NCBI GenBank assembly: GCA_027943335.1
Contig: BSBK01001869.1
Location: forward strand, 1,325,001-1,389,000
Direction of reading: 5' to 3'
Source of the DNA: Chamaecyparis obtusa
Taxonomy: Eukaryota > Streptophyta > Pinopsida > Cupressales > Cupressaceae
Length of the DNA stretch: 64,000 bases
A program made the position numbers and the translations under genes. Below, piece after piece: positions 1 to 10,771 of the stretch. The notes below the pieces were generated by a model, which made no database searches, was not told where the DNA came from, and worked only from the letters and a program-made list of their open reading frames with translations. Position 1 is the first letter of the stretch. Each line of letters opens with the position of its first letter.

Positions 1-470
1 TAGAAATTCTTGTGAACAATGAAAACAAGCAAGGTTGCAAATTTTGGATAGTGAAGGTAAGATTATAGAAAATCAAATTCTAGAAATGGATGGTTCTGAT
101 GCTTTGCCATTACAAAAATTGAGCATTCATCATTTGGTACTTCTTGGTGTATTCCATTTAAGTATGTTAGGCACAAAGTGTTCCATTTAGATATGTTCAA
201 AATTTAGCCAGTGATGATTTTGGAAATGTAATCATGTAAAACACAAACTAACATTATTATTGTTATGAGAAGAGGTCAAAATAATATTCAAAGTATTATT
301 ATTAAATCTTCATGTTCATCACCTATGCATATACCTTCTCTAATCACACAACCAATGAATAAAAATTTCTTTAACAATTGAAATGTCTCAAGTAGACAAT
401 ATTATAAATTGAACTTCTTTGATAACATATAGATACAAATAGGAGATTGGAGTTGATCAACCTTCACCTA

Positions 471-1020
471 TGCATATAAGAGTTGACCAAAGAAGGTATA
501 TGCACAGGTGACAAACATGCAGATTTGACCAAGCATTACTGGGAGCTAGACCCTGCAACAAATGGACTTGTGATGATTTTCACAATAGTACATTTGTTGT
601 AGGGTAAGCTCCCAGTGCTGCTTAGGAAAATTTGAATGTTCATCACCTGTGCATATAAGAGTTGATCAGATAATGTATATTCATAGGTGAAAAACATGCA
701 GATTTTGACCAAGAAATACTGGGAGCTAGACCCGGAAACAAATGGACTTATGATGATTTTCACAATACTACATGTGTTGTAGGGTAAGCTCCTAGTAGTG
801 CTTAGGAAAATCTGCATGTTCATCACTTGTGCATATAAGATTTTATCAGAGAAGGCATATGAACAGGTGAAAAACATGCAGATTTGACCAAGCAATACTG
901 GGAGCCAAACCTAGCAGAAAATGGCCTTGTGATGATTTTCATAATAGTACATGTTTTTTAGGGTAAGCTCCCAGTAGTGCTTAGGAAAATCTTCATGCTC
1001 ATCACCTTTGCATATGAAGT
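471..1020. repeat. Three tandem ~180-bp stem-loop units
   Basis: TGCATATAAG-type starts fall at 471, 650, 830 and 1009, giving a 179-180 bp period. Within a unit, bases 497-564 and 591-657 are imperfect reverse complements: about 68-base arms around a 26-base loop, sharing TATATGCACAGGTGA and CTGGGAGCT. Arms of neighbouring units are also complementary across an 18-base spacer, so the array can fold in two registers. This resembles a foldback element or MITE amplified in tandem. It could also template double-stranded RNA; that is inference. Confidence 0.8.
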
Positions 1021-1756
1021 GGCTCTAATGGCATATATAGTCATTAAACAACCATTTTGTCAACTCTAATTTTGTCAACATAGAGGGACATTTATCATAA
1101 CCATAGAAACCTGTTTATTTTTAAATGGAATACACCAAGGAGTACCATCAAAAATATTGACCATTTACAATCATGAACAGTAAACCTAAGTCAAATAGCT
1201 CATTTTTTTATCAACATGTGTAGTCTCGCAATACCAGCAAATGTGTAGTCTCAAAACTATCCATTTCTATGTGTATATGAAAAATGAATGAAATATCAAG
1301 CTGAAATAAAATATTAAACAAAATAGTATTCCACATAGAGTGAATGAAATATACCATCAAAATAAGGTGAAAGCCACAATTGGCACAAACTCAGACATGG
1401 GAAAATTCAATTTAAGGCCTAATTTATCAAGAACAACAAACAATACAGAACCCCACAATTAAAAACATGAAACCTAATAAAAAAATACTGCAAAACTTGA
1501 TTGGAACAATGGAATTTACAAAGTAAGGAAAGGTGTGAGGATCAATCAAATAATCAAAAAAAGAAACATGCTTTTTTAATAATGTTCAAAATCCTATCAC
1601 CAAGCACAGATATAGGAAATCAAAAAGGGACAAAAGACAGGAAATAAGAAAAATCATTAGGACTATAAAAAAATCATTAAGACTATAAAAAATCAAGTTC
1701 TAGAAATGGACAGTTCTGATGCTTTTCCATTACAATAATTGAGAATTCATCATTTG

Positions 1757-1918
1757 GTATATGAATAGGTGAAAAACATGCAAATTTGACCAAGAAATAT
1801 TGGGAACTAGACCTAGCAGCAAATGGACTTGTGATGCTTTTCACAATAGTACATGTGTTGTTGGGTAAGCTCCCAATAGTTCTTAGGCAAATCGGCATGT
1901 TCATCACCTATGCATATG
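1757..1918. repeat. Fourth dispersed copy of the stem-loop unit
   Basis: This has the same layout as the units at 471-1020: a left arm with AGGTGAAAAACATGC, the loop GACTTGTGATGCTTTTCACA, and a right arm ending ATGTTCATCACCTATGCATA. It stands alone inside the duplicated block and is more diverged in the arms, for example TTGGGAACT for CTGGGAGCT. Confidence 0.75.
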
Positions 1919-2439
1919 AAGTGGCTCTAATGGTAGATACAGTCACTGAACAACCATTTTGTCAACTCTAATTTTTTCAACACAATGTAGAACCCCACAA
2001 TCAAAAACATGAAACCTAATAAAAAATACTGCAAAACTTGATTGGGACAATGGAATTTACAAAGTAAGGAAGGGTGAGAGGATCAATCAAATAATCAAAA
2101 AAAGAAACAGGCTTTGTCAACAATGTTCAAAATCATTAGGACTATAAAAAAATAATTAAGACTATATAAAATCAAGCTCTAGAAATGCACAGTTCTGATG
2201 CTTTTCCATTACAACAATTGAGCATTCATCATTCGATACTTCTTGATGTATTCCATTTAAGTATATTAGGCATAAAGTATTTCATTTATATATGTTCAAA
2301 AAATTTCCAGTAATGATTTGGGGAATGCAATCATGTAAAACACAAACTAATATTATTATTGTGTTATGTAAAATACAATCATGTAAAACTTGTGCATATA
2401 CAGCCTTCACCTGTGCATATAAGAGTTGATGAAAGAAGG

Positions 2440-2600
2440 TATATGCATAGGTGACAAACATGCAAATTTGACCAAGCATAATTGGAAACTAGACCTTGCA
2501 ACAAACAGACTTGTGATGATTTTCACAATATTACATTTATTGCAAGGTAAGATCCCAATAGTGCTTAAGAAAATCTACATGTTCATCACATGTGCATATA
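2440..2600. repeat. Fifth dispersed copy of the stem-loop unit
   Basis: The left arm starts at TATATGCATAGGTGACAAAC. The loop GACTTGTGATGATTTTCACA is conserved and the right arm ends ATGTTCATCACATGTGCATA. As in the first unit, the arm is preceded by the inverted half CACCTGTGCATATA, which supports a defined repeated module. Confidence 0.75.
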
Positions 2601-2620
2601 CTTTCTCTGGTGGGAGGAAT

Positions 2621-3742
2621 CTAATGTTGTATAGTATGTCATTGTTGTTGTATATGGGATCATGGGTAGTATTACGAAATAAGTTGGTGTTTTGGAGTTT
2701 TTACGGTCTTGAAAAGGTCATATTCAATGTAAGAAGGCTCTTTGGGTGATAACTTGTTGTAATGTCCCCAAGTAAATTCAACTAGTCTATCCATAAAAGG
2801 ACCTATGTTAAATATACTTGAATTGAATTATGTTAACTTAATTCTTGCAATAATAAAAGATAATGGCTACATATGAATTAATAGAAGAAATGATAATTAA
2901 TATATGAATTGAGAAGTGTAATTATGGTAATTACTGTAATTTCCATGATTATTCTTAGGTTGGAAGGAAAAAAAAGGTGGCAATCAAGCAAACTTGAACT
3001 TGAATTTTTGAATTTGGAAAAAATGAACCCTCAACCACAAGAACATTTTCACAATTGCAAATTAGTCTTTGAACATGAAAAATTCCAAAACAGCATATTG
3101 AGGGACTTCATAAGTTACTCAAATACAAGACCAACTAGGCCTTCTCTAGGATCATTCCCTTTGATCCAATGCAAGCTTCACCAAATCAGAGTGCACAAAA
3201 GACTTATGAAGCCACCACCCACTCTAAACCATTGAAAAAATCTTTAATTTCCCTCAATAAGTCATTGGAATCATCCAAGCAAGTTAAACAACTCAAAAAT
3301 CCCAAACCGGGTGCGGTGCTTTCTGGGCCTATTCTCCTAGTAGCCTTGCCAGACCAGTTTTCCTAGGATTTCACAAAAATTTCCCAAAACATTAGGGAAA
3401 ATAAGGGCATATCTGAATACCCTTTTGAGAGCTACATAAAATATCCCAAATCTATATGCAACTCCTTTGGACCATCTATACAAAAAATTGCTAATGTACA
3501 GGCTTTTACCCCTCCAATAGGTATCCAAATACAAAGAAAATATTATTTTCTCATCCACCTTGACTTCCTAACCCATACAAAAAGTCTGGATACCATCCTA
3601 ATCCAAGGATTTTCAACTTTTAAAGATGATCCAATAAGTTTTAACATCCCAACAACAAAACCCTCCATTTAAGGTATACAAACCTAGGGCTTTCTCAAAG
3701 TGACCAATCTAATCACTTCCCAACCAAAATAATGGTTCAAAA
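2621..3742. other. No gene recognised; possible LTR start
   Basis: Noncoding-looking sequence. At about 2757 it reads TGTAATGTCCCC, the kind of start seen on many plant Gypsy LTRs, but I found no matching end or target-site duplication. The stretch around 2913-2932 contains AAGTGTAATTATGGTAAT, which reappears in both arms of the inverted repeat at 4742-5342. The short open frames at 2909-3366 show no recognisable domain. Confidence 0.3.
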
Positions 3743-4225
3743 ACCTTTACATCAATATATTATGACCATCCATTCCATAAAACAAGGTCCTCATGTGGAA
3801 AAATGCTTCAATCTATGATTTTCCCAAAGGTAAGTGACCCTTACAAGGCTCCTTCCAAGCAATCAGTGTTCTCAAACTCAACTCCCCTATTCATCCTACA
3901 AACAAACACATTGGAAAATACATATTACATAAAATCACACCCTTCCACATTCCATACCATCCAAGGAAGTGAGGGATCACACAAATCCATCATTGCTTCA
4001 AAGAAACTCAATGTTGCTCACAGTCAGTGTTCTGGAAAAGTCATCCCAAAATAGGGATTAAACACTTTAAAAACTCTACAAAACCATTCAAATTAACATA
4101 GGAATGATTAATCCACACTACTCTAACCCATTCGCATCCATATTGCATTGAGAGAAGAGTTTCAAAATACCAAAATGTAGACTGTGTATACACGGCAGAG
4201 ATAGTGTCAGTGTTTATGATGCAAA
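3743..4225. repeat. ~470-bp direct repeat, copy 1
   Basis: The sequence from CCTTTACATCAATATATTAT to the GCAGAGATAGTGTCA region recurs at about 4776-5241 with scattered substitutions and few gaps. Copies are about 1.03 kb apart in the same orientation. The pair could be LTR-like, but no PBS or polypurine tract is visible between them. The short open frames shared by both copies merely reflect the duplication. Confidence 0.75.
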
Positions 4226-4741
4226 CGCTACAAGGATTCACACAATTCAACTAGATACAATTTCATTTCTTCAACTATACTGTGTAACAACACCTAAAAG
4301 GTTTCTCAAGAGGAAACTACCTTTTAAAATTAGGTCTCACAATATCCCTTAATCACCCCTAATATCTTTTAAATATTAAAATTGAATTAGCATTTACTAA
4401 CTCCTCACAACACCTTCAAATGAGGATCAAGTGGATCAACTTCATTGACTGATTATAAAAAATTTATCAAAAAAATTCCAATGCAAACTTACCTAATATC
4501 TAATTACAAGAGGAAATTTTCCCAATCCTTGGTGGACTCACAGAACTCTAGTGCAACACATCACCCTCATATTCACAATGTATCTCAATCATACATTCAA
4601 GGACAACATTCATTTGAACTATAATAACAACAATAACATTTTAATCAACAATAAGGTTTGTTAGGTTCTTTATAACTTTTGAGTTCCTAAGGTTGACACT
4701 CTAGTTCGTTAACAGGTTATCACTACATAATCTTCTAGAAA

Positions 4742-5342
4742 TTTATTTATTACCATAATTACACTTATGATCAAACAAACCTTTACATCAATATATTATG
4801 ACCATCCATGCTATAAAACAAGGTCCTCGTGTGGACAAATGCTTCTATCTATGACTGTCCCAAGGGCAAGTGACTTACAAGGCTCCTTCCAAGAAATCAG
4901 TGTTCTCAAACTCAACTCCCATGTTCATCCAGAAAACAAACACATTGGAAAACACATATTACATAAAATCACACCCTTCCACATTCCATACCATCAATGG
5001 ATGTGAGGGATTACACAAATCCATCATTGCTTCAATGCAATTCATTGTTGCTTACAGTCACTGTTCTAGAACAGTCATCCCAAAATAGGGATTAAACACT
5101 TTCAAAACTCTACAAAACCATTCAAATCAACATAGGAATGATTAATCCACACTACTCTAACCCATTCACATCTATATTGCATTGAGAGAAGAGTTTCAAA
5201 ACACCAAAAAGTAGACTGTGTCTGCAAGGCAGAGACAGTGTCAATTATATGGAATTTACATTTTATTGATCAGTACATATTATACATTGTTTGTTTGATC
5301 TTCTACTAACTTACCATAAGTGTCATTATGGTAATAAATAAA
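4742..5342. repeat. Inverted-repeat-bounded segment carrying direct-repeat copy 2
   Basis: Bases 4742-4780 and 5289-5342 are reverse complements: GTTTGTTTGATC plus CATAAGTGT(A/C)ATTATGG continuing through TAATAAATAAA. There is one mismatch and a 14-base insertion in the right arm at about 5301-5314. They bracket copy 2 (about 4776-5241) of the upstream 470-bp repeat. The layout looks like a foldback element that captured or duplicated neighbouring sequence. No transposase is encoded. Confidence 0.65.
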
Positions 5343-5429
5343 CAAATAAGGTGAATATAAGAAAATATATTTATAAAAATAACAGACAAACATGTTTGAA
5401 AATGTGTCAAATGACATGAAATAAGAGAG

Positions 5430-6065
5430 TTACTTTTATACAAGATTATACCACTCATCAATATGTCTATATAAAATTAGTATTAATATACACACTTCAC
5501 TGATACACTTCCCTCATATCAAATACACCTAAAACTAAGAGGCTAAAAGTTGTTTAAGCTGATATAAAATCACCCATAAACAATTTTAGAACACATTATT
5601 TTCCTTTATTGAAAAAATCAAATATTAAACTTTTATCTTTTTTAAGATATAATTGAAATAGTTTTTTAAAAAACATCAAAGATCTCAAATCAAAATGAAT
5701 AATTTGTGAAAATATTTACATAGATGTAATAAATAATAAAATGATATGAATATGAGAAAACATATAAATGTATATATACATATATTTATATACAGAAGTA
5801 AATGATAAATATGTAAAAAGATATGTAATAAAGAAATAAATAACACAAAATTAGAGACTTACTTTTACAGTATTTCTATATAAAAATGGCATTAACATGC
5901 AAACTTCACTCTTCCATTTTCCTCATATAAAATACACCCAAAATTAGGAGTTCTAAAATTTGTTTAAACCAATATAAAATCATCTATGAACAGCTCTTTC
6001 CATTCAATGAAAAATCCAAATATTAAACCCTTATCTGTTCTTTTTAGATATATTTGAAACCAAAA
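5430..6065. repeat. Two diverged copies of a ~210-bp repeat, ~415 bp apart
   Basis: The sequence around 5430-5665 (TTACTTTTATACAAG, later CACTTCACTGATACACTTCC and AAAATCAAATATTAAACTTT) recurs at about 5850-6065 (TTACTTTTACAG, CAAACTTCACTCTTCC, AAAATCCAAATATTAAACCC). Between the copies the DNA is very AT-rich with TATATA runs. No coding potential is apparent. Confidence 0.6.
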
Positions 6066-6591
6066 TGTCATGTTTTTTATCCCTATCCCTGGTAGGTAGT
6101 TGGGTGAAGCATGACTTGATTTAAATGACACCAATCCCATCACAATCCAATCTTGAATGAAGAACAATCGTGTTCAAGAATAATACTTACATTGCTCATG
6201 TTCACAGACTCACAAAAGTACACAAACATCTATGTAATGTGTATTTGTTTTGCACAAAATTTGAATGAGGAAGAAAAGAAAAATGGGAAGCCAAGGGAAG
6301 GAAAATGTTCATGACTTTCATTTACTAAAAACACATTCATTTACACAAGTATACCCAAGGCATAGTCCAGTTTTGGCTCCCCACTCACCGGAATGCTTAC
6401 TGGCATACCCTATAGACAATGTATGTGATAAAAGCTCTTCACTACAAGGAATATTCTTGATGAATATGGGATTTCAGCTACATCTATCTCTTCAATGCTC
6501 TTCATTGCTACCTTTGGCAAGGTAGTCTCACTCCTCATTTTACAAAGGGTAGCCATCTATAGTCCAAGATTTTAATTTAGCTGACATTAGC

Positions 6592-6732
6592 ATGAAATAT
6601 GAAATATGAAATATGAAATATGAATTATGAATTATGAATTATGAATTATGAATTATGAATTATGAATTATGAATTATGAATTATGAATTATGAATTATGA
6701 ATTATGAATTATGAATTATGAATTATGAATTA
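6592..6732. repeat. Heptanucleotide microsatellite (ATGAAWT)n
   Basis: Four units of ATGAAAT are followed by about sixteen units of ATGAATT, perfect across about 140 bp. The switch from one unit variant to the other in the first third suggests expansion of a single mutated unit. A broken relative (TGAAATATGA) recurs just downstream, near 6807-6850. Confidence 0.95.
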
Positions 6733-7069
6733 AAAGATTCATAATTAACATTTTGTGCACTTTATTACATAATGTAGGGTATCAAGTTATTTTGGGCATT
6801 AACTTGAAATATGAATTCAACTATTTTGAGCATTAACATGAAATATGAGTTCAAATATTCATAATTACCACATGGAGGCATGAAGACAATATTTTTTGCA
6901 ATTTGCATGTAATGAGAAATTTACTAACTATAAAATATAATGAAGACAATATTTTTTGCACTTTGCATGGCATGAAGAGGATACAAATGTAATGATAAGA
7001 AATTCAATATGTATTTATAATCAAATGATACAAATTTGGGGTCTCATTATTTACAAATCGGCATCATTA

Positions 7070-7290
7070 TTTACAAATTTGGGGTCTCATTATTTACAAA
7101 ATTTGGCATCTAATATGCATGATCAAGCTCATTATTTTTTATATATACAAAATTTATATCTAAATATGCACATTACAACTCATTTTTGTTTTTGTATACA
7201 AAATTTAGCATTTAAATATGCATATTATAGCTCATTGATGTTTTTATATACAAAATTTGGCATCTAAATATGCACATTACAGTGCATATG
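7070..7290. repeat. 52-bp degenerate minisatellite
   Basis: TAAATATGCAYATTA starts at 7161, 7213 and 7265, an exact 52-bp step; a more diverged unit starts at 7111. Each unit contains TATACAAAATTTRGCATYTAAATATGC. An open frame across it (6956-7267) is repetitive and is not a convincing gene. Confidence 0.8.
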
Positions 7291-7399
7291 CACATAGAGA
7301 ACCTCCAAAAAAGTGAAGTTACAACATTTTACAAAAGATATATATACAATTATCAAAATTATTCTACCATATTGTATAATTATTCTTCTAGATGGCCCA

Positions 7400-10300
7400 A
7401 AATCAATCAAGTGAACCTTCTAGATCAACTCTAACCCTTAGTGTCTCAAGTATTGCCTCATGATCAGATTCACGAACTTTCCACAAATTCTTGTTAAGAG
7501 GTCTACCATGATATTTAATCAATTGAATATTTTTTTCAACAAAAAGATTTGAGTAATGCAAAATATGTCTATGTGTCTCGAAGTCCTCAAACAACCAATG
7601 ATTAGAGTTTTATAGGGTACCTGCATTTTATAGAATGATAAGTTAATGCCAAAATCAATGCAAAGTGTAATAAAATGAGTTTAAGAGGTCTTAATAAAAC
7701 ACAACACAACAACAGTACCTTCTAAGCCATATTCCTATCACAACAACATATCATATTGGGTACTCAATACCCTCTCCATCAATGACTATAGTTGTAAATT
7801 TATTTTTGGCCTCAATACAACGACACAAAAAGTAATAAGTTCCTTCTTCATTTTGCTCATCTGTAATAAATGCATATACATGACCTACATTTGATAGAAG
7901 GATATAAGTTAATACTAAAATTAACATAAAGCACTAATAAATAGAGTTAAAATTGGAATTACTGCATAAATTACCTAGTTCAACTAGCTCAGATACATGG
8001 TCAAAATATGTTGATGTTTCGATCTGGTTCAGTTGTATTGCTCTAAGAAGTTGATATGTATCTAGGATTTGTAAAGGTCTACAAGACCATTGTTCAATCC
8101 ACTCTTTTTATTCACATTCATCCCATACAAAACTCATACATAAAGAGAAAAAGTATGCAATCTGGCTAGTATAAATAGCTAATGATGTTGTATTTGAACT
8201 TTTAAATGAATGCATGTCACTTGATCTTGTAAGTGTGCAAAAATCTAAATAGTTTTTAATGTTAGATTCACGTATTAACCAAAAATATCTAGTAACCACA
8301 AACTCACCTCCATTACTATGTCCCATCATAGAGTTACACCATTGCATAATTGTTTATACATCTATTAATACTACACCACCTTCGTACTTCAATTCCTCTC
8401 TAGTAAGAGATCTTTTCACACATGCTCCCGCACCATCATGCTCTCCCTTTCCATGTCATACCTCAGTGAAATTCCATAAATATTGCACACCACTTGTCAT
8501 ATGCATCCTACTCAACTAGTAGAATATCCTTTCATTCTTGAATTGTGAGGTACAATTTTCTAACCATATTAAGTGTTAGTTGTATCTTATCTCTTACCCT
8601 TAAATTATCATAGAAGACTGTAAATCATCCTTGCACAAACTTTGATGAATGACTACAATCATCATTGATATAGAAGTGATACTCTCTTATAACCTTTATG
8701 TCATTTTTTCTATCATGTACATGGATGAATGTTATCTGTACAAAAATTGTAACTTTTATAGAGTGGAAATACATAGGTTGTACTTCATTTTGATTTTTAG
8801 TATATAATTCTCAAAAAAATCAATGATAGAGACAATATTACTGAAGGGGAAAGTGTCCTTACACAACTTGAATTTCTCTTCTAACCACCTAGCTCTATGT
8901 GTGTGACCTATGTACTCATAATCTAGTTTCTCTTCAAACATCTTCATAAAATAAGCTACGCATATATCCCTTTTCACTAAATCACAACTCTTTGATTATT
9001 TTCCATCTTTAACACCATATGTCACTAACTTGTATTTTCCAGTACAAACTAGTTTTTTGCTAATTTCATGTGTTCTATCTAGATGTAGGCATCTATGCAA
9101 CTGTTGTAAACCATCGTCTGTAGGACAAAAACATTTCAAACATGTCATCCTATAGTAAATGTACCTATCATCTCATCTACATAGTAGACTTGAAATAAAT
9201 TCTATCAGTGACTTAGGAGGTCCTTGTAGACCACATTCATGCAAAACATCTTTAGTGTGCAAAGTATAACATTTATAATGATAAATATCATAATGTATGT
9301 AAAATTCAGCATGGACCCTACAACAACACTTAGTATGTGCATAATTAATCTTAACACAAAATGGTTTTGTCATCTCAAAAAATCTTTGTCTATTTTAATT
9401 TGAGGAAAGCTTTGAAGAAATATTTCATAAAATTGTGTTTGAGTCATATCTAAATAGTGTTTTGGATGTAGCTCATCATTTCTAATTCTAATTCACCTTC
9501 TAACAACATCTCTTTGGTTGGGTGAAACCCTTGTGTTGTCATGCCAAAATTTGTCAATTAATGTTCTTAGTGCATCAACAACAACCTTGTCCTTGCATAG
9601 AAATCTACTTGAGAATGCACAAAGATAATTATGTTGTTTTTGTCCTTGTCCTTGAACAATTTTCTCTTGCCTCTCTAAGGAATTGCTTAATGTTGTTCTA
9701 CTTATCCTTAATGACTTACTTGTTTTTCTTATTAAACAATATTTTTTCATTTCCTTTCCCATTATGGTTAATGTGAGGGCACGATGAGTAACATTATCAT
9801 CCTTGGTGTGTGTTTTCAAACCAATGGCTTGGTATGCATCAAATATATTTCTCATAATTGTTCTTTCACTACTATTTTTAGATGTCCTTAACCCCAAAAA
9901 TTTTCATTGTCTCTCTAAATTTCAAATTTTTAATCATTTCAAAAACTAATTTGCATCTTTCACTTTGGTTTAAGTTTTCAAAATAGTTATTCCAAATTCA
10001 TATAACCATTCTTCTACAAGTTCTTTCAGAAGTTTTATCATGCATTGGCTTCACAATATTTTCATCTATGTAAATTAGAAACTTTGGTTTTCTACGAATT
10101 ATTCTAGGAGGTGTTAAGATTGGGGAATGCTCTTTGTTTTCATTAGGTTCATTATGTGCATTAATCACATCAAATTGAAATGTTGTATCTAATTAAAATT
10201 TATTAGGTGCATTCATCACATCAATTTAAAATGTTGTATCTTCATTGCATTCATTAGGTTCATTCATCTCATGCATTTGAATTGGTGTATGTTGATCAAT

Positions 10301-10531
10301 TTCATTTGGTGAATTAGGTGCATTTTTCACATGCATTTCAATCGGTGTATGTTGATCATTTTGATTTGATGCATTCGGTACATTCATAATATCAATTTGA
10401 ATTGTTGCATGTTCATCATTTTCATTAGGTGCATTAGATGATGTACCTTCACATAATCTCCTCATACACTCCTTTTGTCTTTCCTTTGTTGCCTCTTGTT
10501 GTTCAATTGATCCTCTCTTTCTCTTTCCCAT
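7400..10531 (-). pseudogene. Transposase-like relic with HGKGEHDGAGACVKR motif
   Basis: A decayed minus-strand gene. A credible start is ATG 10531-10529, giving MGKRKRGSIEQQEATKERQ, a basic, nuclear-style N terminus followed by a 20-residue repeat. A longer block at 9897-9493 contains RTIMRNIFDAYQAIGLKT. Further in-frame blocks lie at 9373-9173 (Cys/His rich, KCCCRVHAEF), 8977-8756, and about 8690-8340. That last block reads YINDDCSH...FVQG, then IWLENCTSQFK, then LWNF.EV, a stop, and HGKGEHDGAGACVKR. From memory, proteins with a YIsDDrtH / WsDGC..QFK / HGKGEHDGAGaxxK series are transposon-encoded and probably RNase H-fold, but I cannot name the superfamily. Stops and frameshifts are scattered throughout, and the acidic residue of WSDGC is E here. 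A host-derived gene is possible but less likely. Confidence 0.5.
10226..10440 (-). repeat. 60-bp in-frame coding minisatellite
   Basis: GGTGTATGTTGATCA-type blocks lie at 10284 and 10344, with a diverged third at 10404: a 60-bp period inside the N-terminal part of the relic gene. In protein it gives about three 20-residue units on the pattern APNxxNExDxHTPIxxHxxN, rich in Asn, Asp, His and Pro and probably disordered. The exact multiple of three fits expansion while the frame was still coding. Confidence 0.75.
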
Positions 10532-10771
10532 TGTTTTAATCTATATTTTCCTACATATAAAATACACAATAAAATACCAAGAAAGAAAAAAATAATAATA
10601 TTTTGGTTATAATATCAACCAATAATTATAAATTAGCTTCAAGAAGAAACCAAAAAATAAGATAAATCAATAATTGCAAAGAAAATTTGACAATAAAAAA
10701 TGCAAACCTAACTTTTATTATCGTAGAAAATCATGTGAAATGGTAGTGGGACCTCCAAACAAGTTGCAGTG

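Larger units (their letters stand above)
45..2620. repeat. Complex duplicated block with hairpin units
   Basis: Several segments recur in the same order with substitutions and small gaps. The stretch from about 45 to 265 (AAATCAAATTCTAGAAATGG onward) recurs near 1683-1760 and 2166-2375. A second segment at about 1445-1550 recurs at about 1985-2115. The tail after a hairpin unit at about 1009-1075 recurs at about 1911-1985. This is a nested local duplication rather than a simple tandem satellite. Short open frames here are conceptual translations of the repeat and show no protein motif. I see no gene. Confidence 0.75.

Noticed and set aside
536..895. Open frame of 119 residues on the minus strand
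   Set aside because: It is internally repetitive because it crosses the 180-bp stem-loop units; no domain.
3803..5088. Pair of similar open frames, possible gene family
   Set aside because: They are similar only because the underlying 470-bp DNA is duplicated; low-complexity composition and no domain.
6265..6525. 86-residue open frame starting MRKKRKMGSQGK
   Set aside because: No homologous domain recognised, no neighbour support, and it sits in repeat-rich noncoding sequence.
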